Of a stretch of DNA of 11,092 nt, positions 6,341-11,092 are shown in pieces; the first letter of the stretch is position 1; every line of letters begins with the position of its first letter. Under the pieces are notes generated by a model, which saw nothing but the letters and a program-made list of their open reading frames with translations, searched no databases and was not told the DNA's origin. Origin of the DNA: Acidobacteriota bacterium. Its GTDB lineage: Bacteria; Acidobacteriota; Terriglobia; Terriglobales; Acidobacteriaceae. The stretch is from contig QIAI01000333.1 in NCBI GenBank assembly GCA_003224995.1, positions 1,270 through 12,361 on the forward strand, read 5' to 3'. Position numbers and translations under genes: made by a program.

Positions 6341-7255
6341 ATGCGACCAATTGACAGAGCCGATCCGTTCGATGCCACTACCGGGGTCGTCACTCCGGAC
6401 TTGAATCCGAAGACGGCAAGTTCTGCGCCTTCACCCGCGTCTGCCATGGACCAGCCAACGGAAACTCCCGATCCTGGGGAAGCGGCTGGGAAGCGGATGG
6501 AGAGAGATTTGGAAGCCGCATACTTCAAGGGAACGCTTGACAACGCCGGTCCTCACCCCGGGACACCAGTTCTGTACGACAAAAATGCTAAGCCTGATGG
6601 CAACGCGGGTCGTGAGACTGCGCGCCCGGTGGCTGCGCCATTGCGGGTGGCCGATGCCGGCGACGATGCAAATCTTGAAGTGAGAGCCGCCGCGGGCCAC
6701 TTGGTCGGCCAAAAAGTAATCGGTTCGGGAGAATGCTTCGATCTGGCGGACCAGGTGCTGAAAGAAGCCGGGGCCAAGAGCGCCGCCGACTTCGAAAAGG
6801 TGACCAAGTCCCGCGACCAGGATTACAAATGGGGCACTCCGATCGACCCGAAGACTGCGAAACCAGGAGACATTCTTCAATTTCGCGATCACCAAATCAC
6901 CAAGGATACGGTCAAGAAAATAACCAAGACCTATCCTGACGGGCATTCGGAGCAGAGTGTTTCCAAGGAAAGCACCACCTACAATCGTTCTCCACAACAC
7001 ACGTCCGTGGTGCTCTCCAATGACGGCGACGGAAAAATGGAGGTCGCTGAGCAACATGTCCTGGATCGCGACACCAATAAACTTTCCAGCACGGTGCGCA
7101 AGAACGATCTTTATACCCAGGACGTGCCGGCCACCACTACCGTCAAGCATAGGATGGAGGGGAAGGTCACCATCAAGGAAGAAACTACCGTGACGATCAG
7201 TGTCAGCGGCAAGGTCTGGGCGTATCGGCCGCAGCCAAAAGACAGTAGAAAGTGA
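6341..7255 (+). CDS. CHAP/NlpC-P60-like cysteine peptidase-fold protein, no signal peptide
   Basis: A 304-residue protein with a strong ribosome binding site (AAGGAG, 6 nt before ATG 6341). Residues 1-50 are Pro/Ala/Thr-rich and probably disordered, with no signal peptide or membrane segment. Residues ~120-245 show the order of motifs of CHAP/NlpC-P60 cysteine peptidases: GSGECFDLADQVLKEAG with a candidate nucleophile Cys132, YKWGTPID (162-169), KPGDILQF (174-181), a candidate His220 in QHTSVVLSNDGDG, and VAEQHVL (235-241) where relatives often have 'EQN'. A Lys/Thr-rich loop (185-215) is inserted between the GD motif and the His. The C-terminal ~60 residues are charged and predicted beta-rich. 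The family cleaves peptidoglycan stem peptides or amides. A leaderless protein of this type could be a toxin/effector delivered by another system, or not act on the wall at all. A 61-bp piece of this gene recurs at 8891-8951. Confidence 0.6.
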   Translation: MRPIDRADPFDATTGVVTPDLNPKTASSAPSPASAMDQPTETPDPGEAAGKRMERDLEAAYFKGTLDNAGPHPGTPVLYDKNAKPDGNAGRETARPVAAPLRVADAGDDANLEVRAAAGHLVGQKVIGSGECFDLADQVLKEAGAKSAADFEKVTKSRDQDYKWGTPIDPKTAKPGDILQFRDHQITKDTVKKITKTYPDGHSEQSVSKESTTYNRSPQHTSVVLSNDGDGKMEVAEQHVLDRDTNKLSSTVRKNDLYTQDVPATTTVKHRMEGKVTIKEETTVTISVSGKVWAYRPQPKDSRK

Positions 7256-7324
7256 GTGAAAGCCACGGCCCTCGAGAGTCCTGAGGCCTCTGCTGAGGAC
7301 TTCTGACGCTGCCCCATTCAATCG

Positions 7325-7345
7325 CGCACTCTGCGATGGAGTGCG
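7325..7345 (+). terminator. Weak hairpin downstream of the CHAP-like gene
   Basis: CGCACTC (7325-7331) pairs perfectly with GAGTGCG (7339-7345) around a 7-nt loop, 70 nt past the stop codon. Only TTT follows, so termination is possible but weak. The remainder of the gap, 7256-7483, shows no gene. Confidence 0.35.
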
Positions 7346-7483
7346 TTTGCGATGTTGCGCGTCGCCGCATGTCCCAGGCTTTTTGAAACGTGCCTCGAAG
7401 GTTCAACTGAGCAACTCCACGCTCATCCACCCGCACCTTACGCCATAAAACCCGTTTTACCACTCACGGATAACGAGAACTCT

Positions 7484-7564
7484 GTAGCGGCACGGCTGTC
7501 GCTACCCTAGGGAAACTCTGAGGAGAAACCACCGTCCCGTCGCTAAGCATCTCTTACCCGGGAC
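7484..7564 (+). ncRNA. Candidate structured leader of the propeller lipoprotein mRNA
   Basis: Two elements lie just before the ATG at 7573. First, GTAGCGGCA (7484-7492) pairs with TGTCGCTAC (7497-7505) as a 9-bp stem (one G-U pair) with loop CGGC. Second, GTCCCG (7534-7539) pairs with CGGGAC (7559-7564), ending 8 nt before the start codon. Between them are CCCTAGGG (7505-7512) and an AGGAGA (7521-7526) that is ~46 nt from the start, too far to act as a normal ribosome binding site unless the second stem folds out. I compared it from memory with common riboswitch cores (TPP, SAM-I, cobalamin, c-di-GMP-I, ydaO) and saw no convincing match. It may be a cis-regulatory RNA or simply a folded 5' UTR. 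Confidence 0.35.
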
Positions 7565-7572
7565 ATACAGCC

Positions 7573-8733
7573 ATGAAACTATCCAGAAATGCCGGCCCGC
7601 AACCTGCCCTATGCCTTTTCCTTCTTACGCTGATGATTCTTGCGTCGGTCGGCTGTGGCACTGCCAGTAGCGCGAACAAGGGAACCACCACAACGCCAAC
7701 CAATTCTCCAACCAATTCCCCACCTGCAGCGAGCGCCCCCCAAAACACATTCTCCTATGTCAATAACCCGAAAAGTAATAATGTCTTCGGGTTCAGCGCG
7801 AATAATCAGACTTCCAGCGTTAGCGCGATCTCCGGCTCGCCCTTCGCGGTGCCTACTTATCTGGTGGACGTTGCTACTTCGGGGAGTTTCATTTTTGTCG
7901 AAAGCACCGGCGTGAATGCTCTGAACCCAGCGGAGTATGTGCTGACAAGCTACAAGGTGGACGCAACCACCGGCGCTCTGACCAGTTCCAGCACGCTCAA
8001 CGTCGGCAGCATGTTTGGCGGCGATTACCCCTCCAATATCGCAGTAGACCCGGCAGGCAAGTACCTCTACATGAGCGTCATCGGACCAAGTCCCAATCCG
8101 CCGATTGGCGTTTTCTCTATCGATCCCAACACGGGCAGCCTGAGCGAGGTAACCACCTCGGAATTCACCTCGGCGCAACCGTTTGCCGGGTACCGGATGG
8201 TGGTTTCGCCGAATGAAAAATTCTTGTTCGTTGCGGCCGCAGTTGGGACGGCTTCCACCGGGACTCCGCCGCCACAGGGCGTGCAGCCGATCACGCGCGA
8301 CCCGAATACCGGCATCCTTTCTTCGACACTCGTGCCGCTCGCCATTCCGAAAAGCAGCGTGGGCAGCTCCAACATCGAGGCCATGGCCGTCACTCCTTCC
8401 AACAACTTCCTCCTGGGGACGGCGGTTTCGCTGAATCAGGTTTTCGTGTGGTCGATCGAGCCGAACACCGGGGCGCTGACGCAAGTGTCAGTGTTTGGGG
8501 ATCCGCAAGCCACCATGATGATTGCCCCCCGAGGAATTGCCGTCGATCCGACAGGCAAGTTTGCCATTGTGGCTGGCAGCGACTCCAACAATCTATCGGT
8601 CTTTTCAATTTCAAGTTCCGGAACTCTGACCCCGGTGGCAGGATCTCCGTTTCCGGCCGGCTCCGGGACAACCTCAGTGCGCTCTCACTCCCGTGCAAGG
8701 CTCCCCGTTCCCGATTGGAGAGTCGGCTTTTAA
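7573..8733 (+). CDS. Beta-propeller lipoprotein, lactonase/YVTN type, 3' end frameshifted
   Basis: 386 residues as read. The N-terminus is a lipoprotein signal with lipobox ASVGC (Cys28), followed by a Thr/Ser/Pro/Asn-rich linker (~33-58). After that come repeated propeller blades recognisable by pairs such as IAVDPAGKYLYMSV, FSIDPNTGSLSEV, WSIEPNTGALTQV, IAVDPTGKFAIVAG and VFSISSSGTLTPVAGSPFP. This is the pattern of 6-phosphogluconolactonase-like/YVTN propellers; many exported members have no proven enzymatic role. Past 'GSPFPAGSGTTS' the current frame becomes unlike the family (SVRSHSRARLPVPDWRVGF), while another frame reads ALTPVQGSPFPIGESAFNLM and ends at TGA 8759-8761. So most of a blade and the frame appear lost near 8672-8680. 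No good ribosome binding site is adjacent to ATG 7573; the leader is structured. Expected location: anchored in a membrane, facing the periplasm or outside. Confidence 0.82.
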   Translation: MKLSRNAGPQPALCLFLLTLMILASVGCGTASSANKGTTTTPTNSPTNSPPAASAPQNTFSYVNNPKSNNVFGFSANNQTSSVSAISGSPFAVPTYLVDVATSGSFIFVESTGVNALNPAEYVLTSYKVDATTGALTSSSTLNVGSMFGGDYPSNIAVDPAGKYLYMSVIGPSPNPPIGVFSIDPNTGSLSEVTTSEFTSAQPFAGYRMVVSPNEKFLFVAAAVGTASTGTPPPQGVQPITRDPNTGILSSTLVPLAIPKSSVGSSNIEAMAVTPSNNFLLGTAVSLNQVFVWSIEPNTGALTQVSVFGDPQATMMIAPRGIAVDPTGKFAIVAGSDSNNLSVFSISSSGTLTPVAGSPFPAGSGTTSVRSHSRARLPVPDWRVGF

Positions 8734-8761
8734 CTTAATGACCGTGGTGACGATTCACTGA
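8672..8761 (+). pseudogene. Displaced C-terminal end of the propeller lipoprotein (out of frame)
   Basis: In the frame of codon 8681-8683 the sequence translates to ALTPVQGSPFPIGESAFNLM then TVVTIH and a stop at 8759-8761. This repeats the blade-ending pattern GTLTPVAGSPFPAG found ~45 bases upstream in the main frame. It is therefore the natural gene end, joined out of frame. The missing length must be 3n+2 bases for a single deletion; blade spacing in the same gene suggests roughly 100-125. Confidence 0.7.
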
Positions 8762-8890
8762 TACTCAAAAGTGTGCGCCTAGCATGAGGAGGTCTTGGGG
8801 ACAGCCGAAACCTTCACAATTTTTCTGAGCTCAGGATGTAAATTCGAAAGCGTCCGGTCTGCCAAGGGTTTCTTCCTACCGGGTTTCTCC

Positions 8891-9020
8891 TCTTGAAGTG
8901 AGAGCGGCCGCGGGCCGCTTGGTCGAGAAAGTGATCGGTTCAGGAGAAGGCCAGACCGCGACCCTTGTCACTAAAATCAGTGATGCCAGTCACTGCATTT
9001 CCGTGACCTCAGGGACATAA
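8891..9020 (+). pseudogene. Short degenerate copy of the CHAP-like gene
   Basis: Bases 8891-8951 repeat 6673-6736 of the CHAP-like gene with about six or seven substitutions and one 3-base deletion. The translation LEVRAAAGRLVEKVIGSGEG matches LEVRAAAGHLVGQKVIGSGEC of the intact gene, with the candidate catalytic Cys replaced by Gly. Similarity stops abruptly on both sides; the frame stays open to TAA 9018-9020 but has no start codon or ribosome binding site that I can support. It is a gene remnant or a local micro-duplication, not a working gene. The flanking bases 8762-8890 and 9021-9125 show no gene. Confidence 0.65.
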
Positions 9021-9138
9021 CTCAGTCTTCGATGAATTCCTGGCGCCCCTGCTAGCCTCTTCCTGACCCTTCCAGTCGGCGCGATTGTCATGGTAGCCAG
9101 CTCTCGTTTCGTCCAGCGAAACGCTGGGAGGTGCAGCC

Positions 9139-9459
9139 ATGGAAGACTTCTCCGTCGTCCCTGGGCAAACCATTCTGGAAGTATTGTTTGCCCTCCTTCT
9201 CACTCTCGTCACGTCCTATGTATACATCTCGTGCAAGCTTTATGCGGAGCGCACCCATACGGCGCACTTCTCTCCAGTAAAAACTTTGTGCTCTCCTGGT
9301 ACCGAGCAGAACCGGGAATCCTCTTCTGCTTCGTCACTGCGAGCACGGTCGCTGAAACGCGGATCGTGGCTCGAGGACTGGCTGGCTCCGATAGTCGCAT
9401 GGTCGGCGGTGATCTGGGTCACCTTGGCCGTAGTCAGTATCTTCCTCGGTGAGAACTAG
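9139..9459 (+). CDS. Small membrane protein with two transmembrane helices, unknown function
   Basis: A 106-residue protein. The start is well supported: GGGAGG at 9126-9131 lies 7 nt before ATG 9139. A first hydrophobic helix spans about residues 12-31 (ILEVLFALLLTLVTSYVYIS) and a second about 82-103 (LAPIVAWSAVIWVTLAVVSI). They are joined by a ~50-residue polar loop rich in Ser and Arg (SSSASSLRARSLKRGS), whose positive charge suggests that the loop is cytoplasmic and both termini are outside. I do not recognise the family. It lies alone between the gene remnant and the convergent groEL, so its context gives no hint of function. Confidence 0.65.
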   Translation: MEDFSVVPGQTILEVLFALLLTLVTSYVYISCKLYAERTHTAHFSPVKTLCSPGTEQNRESSSASSLRARSLKRGSWLEDWLAPIVAWSAVIWVTLAVVSIFLGEN

Positions 9460-9618
9460 GAGTTGGGAGTACTGTCCAGCGGGAAGATTCGTCGTTCTTT
9501 CCTGGTCAGTCCGACTATCGTCGGGGCGGCATGGGAAACCTGGGGACAAGACAGAACGCTGCGACAGACGTCCCCCGTCTCAAGGACCGAGAGTTACCAC
9601 CATCGATGCAGAATAAAT

Positions 9619-9647
9619 AAGGCCCCGCTCATCCCCAGCGGGGCCTT
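9619..9647. terminator. Terminator between groEL and the small membrane protein gene
   Basis: GGCCCCGCT (9621-9629) and AGCGGGGCC (9637-9645) form a perfect 9-bp stem with a 7-nt loop, extended by AA/TT to 11 bp. On the - strand it is followed by TTATTTATT and lies ~40 nt past the groEL stop, so it should end the groEL transcript. On the + strand TTT GC TTGCT follows, giving weaker termination for the gene ending at 9459. Confidence 0.8.
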
Positions 9648-9652
9648 TGCTT

Positions 9653-9677
9653 GCTCGTAGCTCAAAGCTCGTAGCTC
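9653..9677. repeat. Direct repeat GCTCGTAGCTC just after groEL
   Basis: GCTCGTAGCTC occurs at 9653-9663 and at 9667-9677, separated by AAA, and is followed by the related GCAGCTT. It lies between the groEL stop codon and its terminator. AGCTC-rich short repeats of this kind are frequent in intergenic DNA; no function is suggested by the position. Confidence 0.5.
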
Positions 9678-9685
9678 GCAGCTTC

Positions 9686-10578
<893 letters not shown>

Positions 10579-10606
<28 letters not shown>

Positions 10607-11092
10607 CTGCTCGAGGATCGGGAGATGCGCTCCGGATCGGTGACGAAATAAGGAGAGAGATAGCCGCGGTCGAACTGCATGCCCTCGACTACTTCGAGTT
10701 GGGTTTCAAGCGTCCGCGACTCTTCCACCGTAATGACGCCGTCTTTGCCAACCTTCTTCATGGCCTCGGCGATGATCTTTCCGATGGTCTCGTCGTTGTT
10801 CGCCGAGATGGTGCCGACCTGGGCAATCATGTCGCCGGTGACGGGCTTGGAGAACTTGTCGAGCTCGCCCTTCTCGCGGTTGCCTTCTTTATCGAGCTTG
10901 CCGCAAATCGCGGAAACAGCCTTCTCGATGCCGCGCTTCATCGCCATCGGGTTCGCACCCGCGGCTACGGTCTTGACGCCTTCGCGATAGATGGCCTGCG
11001 CCAAAACGGTCGCGGTGGTGGTGCCGTCGCCGGCCACATCCGAAGTCTTCGAAGCGACTTCACGCACCATTTGGGCGCCCATGTTCTCGAGC
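10579..11092 (-). CDS. groEL: GroEL chaperonin, N-terminal segment (partial, frame broken)
   Basis: The frame enters from the right edge (LENMGAQMVREVASK...), so about the first 65 residues lie outside the window. It shows the ATP-binding loop AGDGTTTATVLAQA (Asp equivalent to E. coli Asp87), the first intermediate domain with VGTISANNDE, and the start of the apical domain with ITVEESRTLETQLEVVEGMQ then FDRGYLSPYFVTDPER. After DPER (Arg codon at 10627-10629) the frame yields ISRSSSRWPARASRS, which is not GroEL, while the GroEL pattern resumes in another frame at 10624 with LPILEQ. Roughly 23 residues of the apical domain (the 'ILIHEKKIS--KDL' part in relatives) are missing. The groES gene and any CIRCE operator would be beyond the window. 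Confidence 0.93.

Noticed and set aside
6431..7321. 296-residue - strand frame opposite the CHAP-like gene
   Set aside because: The + strand frame has a strong ribosome binding site and peptidase-like motifs; the antisense frame has neither.
7484..7564. Known riboswitch (TPP, SAM-I, cobalamin, c-di-GMP-I or ydaO) in the lipoprotein leader
   Set aside because: None of the conserved cores of these classes could be found; kept only as an unnamed structured leader.
7609..8484. 291-residue - strand frame opposite the propeller lipoprotein
   Set aside because: The + strand shows a lipobox and repeated blades; the antisense frame is rich in Arg/Gly/His in the way typical of shadows.

Overview
The window reads as a stretch of chromosome from a moderately GC-rich environmental bacterium. 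The best guess is a member of the Acidobacteriota (Terriglobia-like). This is an inference from the gene mix (a secreted Hcp-like protein, a beta-propeller lipoprotein, a small 'ID-AIAALE' helical protein) and from one copy of the intergenic repeat that translates as 'HPERSE', which I know as common in such genomes. No rRNA, tRNA, CRISPR array, transposase or integrase is visible.

Layout, left to right. (1) The C-terminal catalytic part of a prolyl oligopeptidase (+), cut by the window edge. (2) A Sec-exported Hcp-like protein (-) with its own terminator. (3) Two small + strand genes: a basic helical protein best started at a TTG, and a protein resembling the RNA polymerase alpha C-terminal domain whose stop codon sits inside a strong hairpin. 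(4) A secreted cupredoxin-like protein (-) with terminator. (5) A likely two-gene - strand operon: an orphan sugar-binding lipoprotein followed 20 nt later by an atypical short-chain dehydrogenase/reductase. (6) A STAS-domain anti-sigma factor antagonist (-). (7) A + strand protein with a CHAP/NlpC-P60-like cysteine peptidase signature and no signal peptide. (8) A beta-propeller lipoprotein of the lactonase/YVTN type (+), preceded by a structured leader. (9) A gap holding a short degenerate copy of part of the gene in (7). (10) A small two-helix membrane protein (+). (11) groEL (-), running off the right edge.

Two conserved genes are broken in the same way. The lactonase-like gene appears to lose most of its last blade together with its reading frame near 8672-8680, and groEL lacks about 23 codons with a frame change near 10624. 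The family pattern resumes in another frame directly after each junction. Either this genome carries real deletions or the assembly has lost short segments; reads across both junctions would decide.

Most of the genes are unrelated housekeeping or envelope functions, and I see no convincing multi-gene defence or secretion system. The least explained parts are the CHAP-like protein with its micro-duplication, the alpha-CTD-like mini-protein with its stop-codon hairpin, and the structured leader upstream of the propeller lipoprotein.
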